A stretch of 64,000 nucleotides of DNA from JANNSO01 sp964485395 (lineage in GTDB: Bacteria; Spirochaetota; Spirochaetia; Treponematales; UBA12059): contig CAZAJF010000002.1 in NCBI GenBank assembly GCA_964485395.1, positions 124,001 through 188,000 on the forward strand. The letters are read 5' to 3'. Shown piece after piece: positions 18,006-25,978 of the stretch. The first letter of the stretch is position 1. The number at the start of each line of letters is the position of its first letter. The position numbers and the translations under genes are program-made. The notes under the pieces are model-generated. The model did not search any database. It was not told the origin of the DNA and was given only the letters and a program-made list of their open reading frames with translations.

Positions 18006-18777
18006 GCGGTCTCCCTTTTGGCTCGCTGGCATGTACCACGTCGCGTAAATCCTTCAAGATAACTCGCGCAGCTTCAGCTATACCAGGATCTTCAAAATGA
18101 CGTGGACGTGGAATATCGAATGCGAATTCACTCATTATTCTGCCAGGGCGTGGACTCATTAGTAGTACTCTATCTCCGAGTATCAGCGCTTCTCGAACAT
18201 TATGCGTTACGAAAATAATCGTCTTTTTCGTGGCGCTCCATAATACTTGCAGTTCTTCGTGTAAAATATCCCTCGTTTGGGCATCAAGAGCCCCAAAAGG
18301 TTCGTCCATCAGCATTACTTTGGGATTAATCGAAAGCGCACGGGCAAGCGCGGCGCGTTGCTTCATTCCTCCGGATAATTCATGGGGATGCGCTTTCTCA
18401 AAGCCTTCCAAATGCGTAAGCTTGATGAATCTCTGCGCTATGGATGTGCGCTCCTTCCTGGAAACCCCGGCTGCTTCCAGCCCAAAGGCGACATTTTCCA
18501 GCACATTCATCCAAGGGAATAAAGCCGCTTCCTGAAACATCAACGCTCGATCCGCACTGGGACCCAAAATCTTAATTCCGTCAGCAAGAATACTGCCGCT
18601 GCTTGGAATACCAAAACCGCCTATCAGATCAAGAAGCGTCGACTTCCCGCATCCGGAAGGTCCCAGGATGCAAATAAATTCCGAACTTGCAATATCCAGG
18701 TTGATATCATCCAATACCTTCAGCTCTTTTTTCTTGAGCAGGTAATTTTTACAGACTGAATTTATTTCGATTCGCAT
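17986..18777 (-). CDS. ssuB: ABC transporter ATP-binding protein, sulfonate/nitrate/taurine family (SsuB/TauB-like)
   Basis: A 263-residue ATPase with all standard motifs: Walker A GPSGCGKSTLLDLIGG, Q-loop ALMFQEAALFPW, signature LSGGMKQRAALARAL, Walker B VMLMDEPFGALD and the switch histidine in IIFVTHNVREAL. It energises uptake through the overlapping permease gene. It lies 25 bases after the stop of the binding-protein gene. The order is binding protein, ATPase, permease, then cysD and cysNC, consistent with one transcript from about 19.84 kb. The motifs do not tell sulfonate from sulfate or nitrate transport. Confidence 0.9.
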   Translation of the reverse strand: MRIEINSVCKNYLLKKKELKVLDDINLDIASSEFICILGPSGCGKSTLLDLIGGFGIPSSGSILADGIKILGPSADRALMFQEAALFPWMNVLENVAFGLEAAGVSRKERTSIAQRFIKLTHLEGFEKAHPHELSGGMKQRAALARALSINPKVMLMDEPFGALDAQTRDILHEELQVLWSATKKTIIFVTHNVREALILGDRVLLMSPRPGRIMSEFAFDIPRPRHFEDPGIAEAARVILKDLRDVVHASEPKGRPHGPKMD

Positions 18778-18802
18778 TTATGAGCTTTCCTGAGTTTCTG
18801 AT

Positions 18803-19840
18803 TTAGTGGATTTCGGCGAACTTGCGCTCTTTTAAAGCCTCGTTTAAAAACTTCAATTCATAAATACCGTCAAGTGAAGGCATTGCTTTCAGAAAACCGG
18901 CTTTATACGCATTCGAAGCAGAGGCAATCAAAGAGCTGCTGATAGGATCCCAAGTAATACGCATTTTGGTCCATGCGCGTTGCATTACTGCCTCGGGAAG
19001 TGTTTTTCCCGTTATTGTTTTTATACCCGTAGATACAAGCTCAAGCGCTTGCTTTGGATTTTCATTGGCCCAGACGGTAATATCGACATTTGCAGCAACG
19101 ATCGCGCGCACGGCATCAGGGTGATTTTTGATAAAATCCCTGGAAGCAATGATATGGGCCGTCACAAAGTCACCATTCGGCCATAAGGTACGTTCATCGA
19201 CGAATTCCTTACCGGCTGCCTCAACCACAAGCCGACTTGCCCAAGGTTCCGGAACCCAAGCCCCATCCAGCTTTGAAAGGCGAAATAGATCGAGTATCTG
19301 CGGGTTCTCCATAGGTTGAACCCGTAAGGTACCGCCGAATTCAGCGCTTTTCAATCCTTTTTCAGCCAAGAAAGCCCTGAGTGCGACATCCTGGGTATTA
19401 CCCAGCTGGGGAGACGCAAAGGTCTTATTTGCGTAATCATCAACTGAAGAAAGTATAACATCTTGCCTAAGAATAAACGAAGCGCCACCAGACGCAGCGC
19501 CGGAAACGATCTGAATCGCTTCCCCACTGCTCTTTACCCAGGCATTTATCGCGGGATTCGGGCCAATATAACAAAAATCTATCTGCCCCGCAAACATGGC
19601 TTCAATAGCTGCGGGCCCCGCATTGAACAACGTAAACTCGGCTTTATACTCCTTACCGAGCGCTTGCTGGAAATCCCCGCGCGTAGCTCCGATAATTGCC
19701 TGACTATGCAAAATATTGGGGAAATAACCGATACGTACCGGAGTCGTATTACTCGCTCTTGATTCTTTCGGTTTATTGCAGGAATAAAAAGAAATAACAA
19801 TACAGCAAATTATTAGTAATAGTTTTATATTTTTCCGCAT
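18803..19840 (-). CDS. ssuA: ABC transporter substrate-binding lipoprotein (SsuA/TauA/NrtA-like)
   Basis: The 345-residue protein starts MRKNIKLLLIICCIVISFYS followed by Cys. This is a short lipoprotein signal with the cleavage site before Cys21. The mature part begins with VRIGYFPNILHSQAIIGATR and contains IDFCYIGPNPAINAWVKSSG, typical of the NMT1/SsuA-like solute-binding fold for sulfonates, taurine or nitrate. The ATG has an AGGAGG site seven bases upstream. It is the first gene of the importer-cysDNC operon. A shortened second copy of its 5' end lies 1.4 kb upstream (21216-21272), showing that this locus has been duplicated or rearranged. Confidence 0.85.
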   Translation of the reverse strand: MRKNIKLLLIICCIVISFYSCNKPKESRASNTTPVRIGYFPNILHSQAIIGATRGDFQQALGKEYKAEFTLFNAGPAAIEAMFAGQIDFCYIGPNPAINAWVKSSGEAIQIVSGAASGGASFILRQDVILSSVDDYANKTFASPQLGNTQDVALRAFLAEKGLKSAEFGGTLRVQPMENPQILDLFRLSKLDGAWVPEPWASRLVVEAAGKEFVDERTLWPNGDFVTAHIIASRDFIKNHPDAVRAIVAANVDITVWANENPKQALELVSTGIKTITGKTLPEAVMQRAWTKMRITWDPISSSLIASASNAYKAGFLKAMPSLDGIYELKFLNEALKERKFAEIH

Positions 19841-19928
19841 GCTTGGTCCTCCTATATAATCAGGAAATATGACTCAAATCAGGTTTTCGCTCTTGCAACA
19901 ATGCAGACATCTTGATGATTGTCCCACA
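19813..19928. repeat. Direct repeat copy A: ssuA 5' end with leader and upstream gene tail
   Basis: This stretch holds the first codons of ssuA, its AGGAGG site, a spacer of about 30 bases and the tail of a broken upstream gene ending WDNHQDVCIVARAKT-stop (stop at 19881-19879). It aligns with copy B at 21245-21358 over about 115 bases, with scattered substitutions and small indels. Both copies are in the same orientation. Confidence 0.85.
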
Positions 19929-19995
19929 ACAACAGCATCTGGTTTACAAATCTTCGCCGAGCTGGATGACGGCACTTATACAACAGGGCTATCAG
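19879..19995 (-). pseudogene. C-terminal remnant of a methyltransferase-like gene (copy A tail)
   Basis: In one frame the minus strand reads WDNHQDVCIVARAKT and then a stop, matching the end of the remnant at 21311-21760 (WDNHQDVYIVARGKT). Upstream of this the match breaks down, and the similarity would need frame changes (ISAVIQLGEDL occurs in another frame). It is therefore a decayed fragment, probably the 3' end of the gene that once preceded ssuA. The parent family is not certain. The left limit is set by the stop; the right limit is approximate. Confidence 0.6.
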
Positions 19996-20103
19996 CGATT
20001 ATCACCGTGCACCTGTTGCTTTGTTTCCGCATGTCGGTACTGCCAGGCCGTACGAATATTCTCGCGGTATTTTAATCCGGGATCATAATTGCTGCTGCTA
20101 ACC

Positions 20104-21176
20104 TCATACCCTTGTTGCGGTAAACGCAAAGCGAGCATATATTGACTTGCCAATCTGATCCGTATTTGCCAGATGGTAGAATGTAAACTCAAATTTATCG
20201 CTACACACATCCATTATACGTTCTTTAAATGAGAGCGGACTGTAAAAGCGGCCATGCCTATTTCCCCATCCCTTGGTACAATAAACAGTAGCATCTGAAT
20301 CGAAAATTACTTTTGCTGGCAGACTAACAGTAGGATCTGTCCGCACCGCAGGGTCAGTAAATAAGTAGAAAGGAACAACACAGACCTTGCCTCCTGGTTT
20401 TAAAACCCGTGCCATTTCTAAAAACAGATCACTATCAGCAGATCCTTCGAAGTGCTCCAGCGAACAAGTTAGCGCAATTTTTGAGGCAAAGCTGTTCGGG
20501 ACAGGCATAGCACAAGCGTCCCCTCCAATGGTAGAGCCGATAATTCCTGGATGATACATAATATCTTGGCTATATGTTGTTGCACCTGAAAGCCTGCCAA
20601 AAATTTCTGGCACCGGCGAATGCTCGCTTGCGGCATCAATAAAAATATCATCTTTCTGGATTTCTAAAAGAGAAAATGCAATGTAATGTTCAAAACTTTT
20701 CTCTAACTGATTTCTTACATAGTAGTCCGAATAACGTTCTGTGTATTCCGCAAGCATACAGAAGTGCTGAAAAGCGGAAGCATCTGCCTGATATAGAGTG
20801 AAATTCAGTCCAATGGAATTGGCAAGTTTTAAGATATGTTCCATTGTCCGTAGGGCATTAGCATCCACTCCCCCAAGCACAACATTCTTTCGTAGACCTC
20901 TTAGTCGCTCGACCCCTTCCTCGAAGGTCGCTAATTTTTCATCCGGATGATAAACATACTTTTCAGCATCAGGCTTGCCTAAGAATTCACTATCGTCCGC
21001 AGAGCCTTGTCGAGTAGAAATACAGGCCCCCTCTTATTCATAAAATAAGTGAGAAGACTTACGCCCCTCACGTACCATACATGCGGTTTTCCCGTATACA
21101 ACACTTCTGTACCATTCACGTAATTAGCTATAAATTGTGCAAAATCATAATGAATCTTTGGCTGGAGTAGACAATC
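20104..21176 (-). pseudogene. Frameshifted SAM-dependent methyltransferase gene
   Basis: Two open segments in different frames read as one protein. The upstream segment (21176 to about 21005) gives DCLLQPKIHYDFAQFIANYV and later YFMNKRGPVFLLDK, but has no start codon before an in-frame TGA at 21179-21177. The downstream segment (21033-20104) continues SADDSEFLGKPDAEKYVYHP, then class I methyltransferase features: FIDAASEHSPVPEIF, SKIALTCSLEHFEG and EMARVLKPGGKVCVVPFYLF. The frame changes in the bases just after the LLDK codons (about 21003-21008). The only in-frame start in the second segment is a GTG at 20880, inside conserved-looking sequence. Both the lost 5' end and the frameshift mark it as a pseudogene. 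A sequencing error could explain the frameshift but not the missing start. Confidence 0.7.
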
Positions 21177-21215
21177 TCAAATTCTGGCTGAAAAATCGAA
21201 AATATATAACATTTT

Positions 21216-21272
21216 TTAAATCTTAGAAAAAGAATCGCTCAGTTTAGGTATTAGTTTTATGTTTTTTCGCAT
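21216..21272 (-). pseudogene. Truncated second copy of the ssuA 5' end
   Basis: An ATG with a GGAGG site upstream encodes MRKNIKL, identical to the first seven residues of ssuA at 19840. It then diverges and stops after 18 codons (MRKNIKLIPKLSDSFSKI). The leader upstream also matches that of ssuA. It is the remains of a duplicated importer gene whose body has been lost. The sequence after the stop turns into the frameshifted methyltransferase gene. Confidence 0.7.
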
Positions 21273-21358
21273 ACTTGAACCTCCTAAACAATCATAAATT
21301 TTGACTCTAATCATGTTTTTCCTCGAGCAACAATGTAGACATCTTGATGATTGTCCCA
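21245..21358. repeat. Direct repeat copy B: ssuA-like 5' end with leader and upstream gene tail
   Basis: This is the partner of copy A at 19813-19928, about 1.43 kb away in the same orientation. Shared landmarks in order are the MRKNIKL codons, the GGAGG site, a spacer, and the WDNHQDV tail with its stop. Homologous recombination between the copies would delete the methyltransferase pseudogene. Confidence 0.85.
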
Positions 21359-21760
21359 TACACCATCTTGATAGTCAACTAAAATAAAACCAAGTTCAGT
21401 TAAAATATTAATCATCCATGCATGGGGAATTAACGAAATTCCATTGTAATCCCCGATATCTTCAATATTTTTTTCTCGAACCAGTATCCAGGAGAGTATT
21501 TTTTATAACAATACCGGCCTTGCCGCGCAGGTTCTTTCAAAGCATACCTATCATCGGGGAGAAGTTCAAACCTTCCAATATCAAAAAAAAGGGTTTCACA
21601 TGCGCGATTTCCGTGAGTGGTAATAATCGCAATACCAACAATACACACTTTTGTCAAAAATTAGAGATAATTGCAAGACCACTTGAATCATCAAGGTGTG
21701 TAATTAAAGAACCAATAAACGCAATAGAAAAACATTATCTGGAACATTCCTGAATTCGTT
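21311..21760 (-). pseudogene. Remnant of a methyltransferase-like gene (frameshifted, 5' truncated)
   Basis: The 3' part reads REKNIEDIGDYNGISLIPHA, then WMINILTELGFILVDYQDGV and WDNHQDVYIVARGKT-stop at 21313-21311. The preceding part (TTHGNRACETLFFDIGRFEL, LPDDRYALKEPAR, YKKYSPGYWF) lies in another frame. One missing base near 21478 would join YSPGYWF to REKNIED. Further upstream the frame breaks again, and no start or SAM-binding motif survives. The ending resembles that of some class I methyltransferases in polysaccharide loci, but the family is not firmly recognised. It is the full-length counterpart of the fragment in front of ssuA. Confidence 0.55.
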
Positions 21761-22120
21761 CAAAGGGCTTGGTATTTTAGTTCAAGAAATACCGAATTCC
21801 TTTTTACAGAAGATTACCGAACTTGACATGGCATCGGCAACGATTATATCAGCCTGGAGAAATTTTCCATCAAGTGACATTTAACTCGACTATAACCACA
21901 AAGTAGCTCTAATGTTTTTCAAACTTGCATCTCAACAAACCTGGAAACCTGAAAAACCATATCGTTAAGTCCTTTTCCGCATCGGAAGTAGTGTTCAGTG
22001 TTTCCGCAATACATTTCATCATCTATATGTATATTTTTATTCAATATATCACTCCCTAAATTGAATTGTTTAAACTCCAATCCATTGAATCAACAGAATG
22101 TTAAATCTCCATAATTCGCT
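21761..22120. other. Intergenic region, no gene recognised
   Basis: About 360 A+T-rich bases between the broken methyltransferase-like gene and the stop of the second sulfotransferase. All frames are closed by frequent stops, and I saw no motif, hairpin with T-run or repeat. It is probably further decayed coding sequence, given the pseudogenes beside it, but nothing can be aligned by eye. Confidence 0.5.
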
Positions 22121-23563
22121 TTATCGATAGATTCTTTTTTCTTTTATACCGTGAGCAGCATAGTGAAAGTACGGATCGACACTTGCCTCGTGGACATCGT
22201 GATTAAATTGTAAATATTTACAAGCTCCAAAATCATATGGAACGTAGCTAGAATAGGGTGATTTGCTAAAGAGCAACACTTGCTCGTCAATTGAAAGACA
22301 TTTCTTGATAGCTAGTCCCGAATATTGACCATAAACCGAATAGTGCATATAGGGATCAAAATTTATAAAATCCTCGTACGGAATAGCTTTAAGAAAGGTA
22401 TTTAGTTCCAGATAATCAAATACTGAAAATTCTTTTGGACAATATGATCCCCATATCGACTGCTCGGGACTCATATTTACGATTCTTTGGTAATAATATC
22501 CATCCTTATTATTTAATATTGTATTCTCGGCCTTTTGATAAATTGCCATTGCATATTTTTCAGTTTCATCATTTTTACCATCCCGTACTTCTGAAATACT
22601 ACCAAGTAGCAAATCCAGCATGTCAGAAGAAAAAACATCCATTTCTATAACTTCACAATTTGAATTCTTTTCATCGTTTGCTAAAAATGCAGTATAATCT
22701 ATCAAAAGATTTTCCGAGAGAAAGGTAAACATGTCTTTGTGGCAAGAAAAAGCTAATTCCCTATAAGCTGAATCAGCCTTGGGCGACTTTTTTCGTGTAA
22801 TTATATTATCACATGATGAAGTAAATTTTCTTGCAAGCTCATTAAGCCCAAGTTGGTTTAACCTTTTTTTGATATGATAATATCCGGCATCTAAAGATAC
22901 ATTTTTTCTATATGCTAGAAACATTTCCTTATCGTTCAATTTGTCCTCTGAACAACCTAGAGCTAAAAGAATATTTTCTATCAGCTTAACTTTTATTTTA
23001 TTAAAAGATATTATTTTAATGTCACTAAAAGAATTGCACCAATCTTTGTAAAAAGTAAATTGCGGGGATATCAAGAGTTGTCTTTGCATGTATTCAGCAA
23101 ATGAACCATAAAATGATGTTCTTTTTATCGTCTCAAGATATGACGAAAACATATACTCGAGCGGGTCCTTGATTTCGACAATCGGTATAATATCGAAATA
23201 TTTTTTCAACTCACCTATAAATGGGTTACATGGGTGAGAGAGCATAGAAATTGATTCGTCGGAAAAAACAATTTGGAGATCCATTTCTGTTGCCAATTGC
23301 GCAATCCGCTTGATAATATTAAAAGGATCCTCAGATCGCAAAATTCGCATCCCATTGCTGTGACGGACCTCATTATTTTTAAAAAATGAATTCGTTAGGA
23401 TAATTTTATTTTCTTCGGGAAAAAAGGGATCATTTTCGCAACATGGATAATATATTTTAAAATTTTTTATAAGATAATTATAATTATCATTGAAAAAATG
23501 TTGCAGACTCGTAGTTCCTGTCTTAGGACTTCCAATATGATAATAAAGTTTAGGCTTACCCAT
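22121..23563 (-). CDS. Sulfotransferase family protein with C-terminal HY-repeat tail
   Basis: This 480-residue protein begins MGKPKLYYHIGSPKTGTTSL. The G-S-P-K-T-G-T-T loop (11-18) is the 5'-phosphosulfate-binding site of the sulfotransferase fold. IVEIKDPLEYMFSSYLE (about 125-142) is in the place of the 3'-phosphate motif, with K-D-P where R-x-P is usual. The last 90 residues contain FDYLELNTFL...DPYMHYSVYG and YLQFNHDVHEASVDPYFHYA, two copies of the Y-L-x-x-N-x-D-V...D-P-x-x-H-Y-x-x-x-G motif common at the ends of bacterial glycosyltransferases and surface-glycan enzymes. It is a second PAPS user near cysDNC, of a different subtype from the one at 13093-14139. The acceptor is unknown. Confidence 0.75.
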   Translation of the reverse strand: MGKPKLYYHIGSPKTGTTSLQHFFNDNYNYLIKNFKIYYPCCENDPFFPEENKIILTNSFFKNNEVRHSNGMRILRSEDPFNIIKRIAQLATEMDLQIVFSDESISMLSHPCNPFIGELKKYFDIIPIVEIKDPLEYMFSSYLETIKRTSFYGSFAEYMQRQLLISPQFTFYKDWCNSFSDIKIISFNKIKVKLIENILLALGCSEDKLNDKEMFLAYRKNVSLDAGYYHIKKRLNQLGLNELARKFTSSCDNIITRKKSPKADSAYRELAFSCHKDMFTFLSENLLIDYTAFLANDEKNSNCEVIEMDVFSSDMLDLLLGSISEVRDGKNDETEKYAMAIYQKAENTILNNKDGYYYQRIVNMSPEQSIWGSYCPKEFSVFDYLELNTFLKAIPYEDFINFDPYMHYSVYGQYSGLAIKKCLSIDEQVLLFSKSPYSSYVPYDFGACKYLQFNHDVHEASVDPYFHYAAHGIKEKRIYR

Positions 23564-23664
23564 TCAACAACTCCGATACAACAATCATTTTATGTTCCAA
23601 GTTTTTACATTTCTGGCTTTTTCGATAGGAATACCAGAAACGCAAGTTCCCCCGATCAGCTTGA

Positions 23665-24870
23665 TCAATTCAGTTTTCCAAGCATAAGTTGACACCGCGT
23701 CCGCCAAGTATTGCTTCCTACATAAGCTTTTGCTTCAATTGGTGTCAACAGTCCTTTCGTCAGTTGCCTGCCAATTGATGTGACAAACTCTCCTGCCGTG
23801 ACACCATGTAACAAACCATGGCTGCAAACACGGGTGAAATCAAGGGGCGTGGACACTACAGGTAAACCTGCGGCCAAATATTCATAGTACTTCATCGGGA
23901 ACATTCCGCGGGTGTAGTCATTGATCAGTGATGGTAAGAGGCCGACCCGCATTCCGCGCAGATAATCAGGGAGACTGGAGTAAGGTTTGTAACCGAGAAA
24001 ATGCACATTAGGAAGTTTTGCCAATTCAGCTACAAGAGGACTTTTCTGCCCTTCCCGTTCCTCTCCAATAAGCACAAAGCTCCATTCTGGCTTCAAGCGA
24101 GCCATATCGATCAGTAACTGGAAATCAATTTTAAAATCAGAGAGAACTCCATGATAGCAAAGGCGCGGTTCCGGAATACCGGCAAGATCTTCCGGAATCG
24201 GACTGGATTCAAGAGCGCGACCGAAATGCTCCGCATCGACTACATTGGGAAGAAAGTGCGTGTTCGGATTGAATCGCCGACAATACTCGTCAAGGTAGGG
24301 GGCAGTGGCAAACACAACGTCGGCACGCCGAAGCAGTTTTTCTTCGGCGCTGCGAAATCGCGGCGCGTCAATTCCTGGAACCGCGGAATGGTCATCAACG
24401 CAATGATACAGTATCGGACCGATATTTAGCCCATCAATGGCATCGAGCATAAATGGGTGATACGTCCAAACAAGAGGTTTAACTAGGTGTCGCTGGCGAA
24501 TTGAGCGGATCAGGAATATTCTTAACAATAAATAGTTGAGAGTCCTAGTTACCTTGAAACGATACCCTGCCGGTACCAGAAGCGGAGAGAGCACATAGAT
24601 TCCGGGAGCACGCTCCTTAGCACCGAAGATCAATGATTTTAAGCCTTTGATTAGGCGATTCCAGAGTCGCCCCCAATCCTTACCGCTGCTTGCCTTAGGG
24701 GTACGCAGGCCTACGCTTTCAATGTAGAGTACCTTGATACCAAGATCAGCGAGCGACTTGGCACTGTGTTGTTTATTGGTCCAATACGGTTCGTCCCAAT
24801 CTGCGGTAGCAAAGAGAATGCAGCTCTGGGGTTGATACTTGCATTTTATTCTATTCATGGAAAGGTTCAC
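23665..24870 (-). CDS. Glycosyltransferase family 4
   Basis: About 400 residues. The N-terminal part has ILFATADWDEPYWTNKQHSA and VWTYHPFMLDAI, then ILYHCVDDHSAVPG; the Y-H-C-V-D-D stretch is characteristic of a GT4 subgroup in exopolysaccharide loci. The donor domain has RLCYHGVLSDFKIDFQLLID, FLGYKPYSSLPDYLRGMRVG and PMKYYEYLAAGLPVVSTPL, whose K-Y-Y-E-Y-L-A-A-G-x-P-V-V motif binds the donor sugar. The start is either the GTG at 24870, with AGGGA upstream, or the ATG at 24858, which overlaps the stop of the epimerase by eight bases. I kept the GTG because only it has a ribosome site. The sugar specificity is unknown. Confidence 0.8.
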   Translation of the reverse strand: MNLSMNRIKCKYQPQSCILFATADWDEPYWTNKQHSAKSLADLGIKVLYIESVGLRTPKASSGKDWGRLWNRLIKGLKSLIFGAKERAPGIYVLSPLLVPAGYRFKVTRTLNYLLLRIFLIRSIRQRHLVKPLVWTYHPFMLDAIDGLNIGPILYHCVDDHSAVPGIDAPRFRSAEEKLLRRADVVFATAPYLDEYCRRFNPNTHFLPNVVDAEHFGRALESSPIPEDLAGIPEPRLCYHGVLSDFKIDFQLLIDMARLKPEWSFVLIGEEREGQKSPLVAELAKLPNVHFLGYKPYSSLPDYLRGMRVGLLPSLINDYTRGMFPMKYYEYLAAGLPVVSTPLDFTRVCSHGLLHGVTAGEFVTSIGRQLTKGLLTPIEAKAYVGSNTWRTRCQLMLGKLN

Positions 24871-25978
24871 ATTTATTTCCCTGAAGCAGTGCAGCGATGC
24901 GCAGGGAGGCTATTCCATCTCCATACGGATTCGGAAGCGCCTTGAGCCGGTTTCGAGCCTTATCGTCGCCCAGCCACATATCTACAGCCGCTTCTATGCA
25001 GACAGGATCCTGGCCTGCTAGTGTTGCAAACCCAGCATCCACACCTTCCATACGCTCGGTATGTCTGCGCATTACAACGACAGGAGTACCAAAACTGGGT
25101 GCTTCTTCCTGTATACCGCCGGAATCCGAGACAGCTAAAATAGCGTGTGAAATGAGGAATAGGCTTGTATGATAATCGACCGGTTCAATCAAAAAAAGAT
25201 TACTAACATCTTCAAGAATTTTGTACACTGGCTCTCTCACAGCGGGATTGAGATGAACCGGGAAAACCCATCGAAGGTCTGGATGCCTAAGACAAAGGCG
25301 CCGCACCATATAGCAGATCTGTTCAAGCACTGAACCGAAATTCTCCCTACGATGGCAAGTTACCAAAACGAAGGGTTTTGTAGATATCCAATCATTTAGC
25401 TGGTCAGGCAATTGAGGGGGATTGCCACCGGCATGCAATCCGCTCATATACGTGATCGCATCGACAACAGTATTTCCAGTAATATGAATCAAGTCCGCTG
25501 CGACATTTTCACGGATCAGTGCATCCTTAGCTGTTCTTGTAGGCGCAAAATGCATGGTTGCAATACTTGAGAGTAACCTTCTATTTGCCTCTTCAGGGAA
25601 AGGACTCGAAAGATCCCCGGTTCTTAAACCTGCTTCAACATGGGCAACTCGAATCCCCCGATGAAAAGCGGCCAATCCAGCGCAAAAGGCCGTCGTTGTG
25701 TCTCCTTGAACAACAACCCAGTCCGGCTGCTCCCGTTCTAATGTCTCGTCAAGCATAAAGAGCAATCGGGACGCTAGCACATTAAGAGAACGGCCCGGAC
25801 TCATTGCTTCAAGCTGAATATCCGGTACAAGCTCAAAGGCATTTAATGCTTGCGTCAACATTTCGCGATGCTGCCCGCTAACGCATACCCGGACATCAAC
25901 CTGTTCGCGTAGAGCAGCGATTACCGGCGCCAGTTTAATCACTTCTGGCCGAGTCCCCATAACAACCATAATTTTCAT
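24851..25978 (-). CDS. wecB: UDP-N-acetylglucosamine 2-epimerase (non-hydrolysing)
   Basis: The 375-residue protein begins MKIMVVMGTRPEVIKLAPVI, the M-G-T-R-P-E signature of the family. It contains HVEAGLRTGDLSSPFPEEAN, VTCHRRENFG and VSDSGGIQEEAPSFGTPVVV, all standard WecB blocks. It interconverts UDP-GlcNAc and UDP-ManNAc in the cytoplasm. The ATG at 25978 shares its A with the TGA of the deacetylase gene (TGATG). This is one of three epimerases of this superfamily in the window. The others are the FnlC-type at 35359 and the hydrolysing LegG-type at 52426. UDP-ManNAc would be a donor for the ABC-exported polysaccharide. Confidence 0.93.
   Translation of the reverse strand: MKIMVVMGTRPEVIKLAPVIAALREQVDVRVCVSGQHREMLTQALNAFELVPDIQLEAMSPGRSLNVLASRLLFMLDETLEREQPDWVVVQGDTTTAFCAGLAAFHRGIRVAHVEAGLRTGDLSSPFPEEANRRLLSSIATMHFAPTRTAKDALIRENVAADLIHITGNTVVDAITYMSGLHAGGNPPQLPDQLNDWISTKPFVLVTCHRRENFGSVLEQICYMVRRLCLRHPDLRWVFPVHLNPAVREPVYKILEDVSNLFLIEPVDYHTSLFLISHAILAVSDSGGIQEEAPSFGTPVVVMRRHTERMEGVDAGFATLAGQDPVCIEAAVDMWLGDDKARNRLKALPNPYGDGIASLRIAALLQGNKCEPFHE

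Noticed and set aside
21005..21110. Group II intron domain V/VI-like tail on the minus strand
   Set aside because: The sequence resembles an intron end (hairpin with GAAAA loop, then TACTCGAC), but the same bases read as a good protein segment (IANYVNGTEVLYTGKPHVWY and onward) that joins the methyltransferase after one frameshift. Coding origin explains it better.
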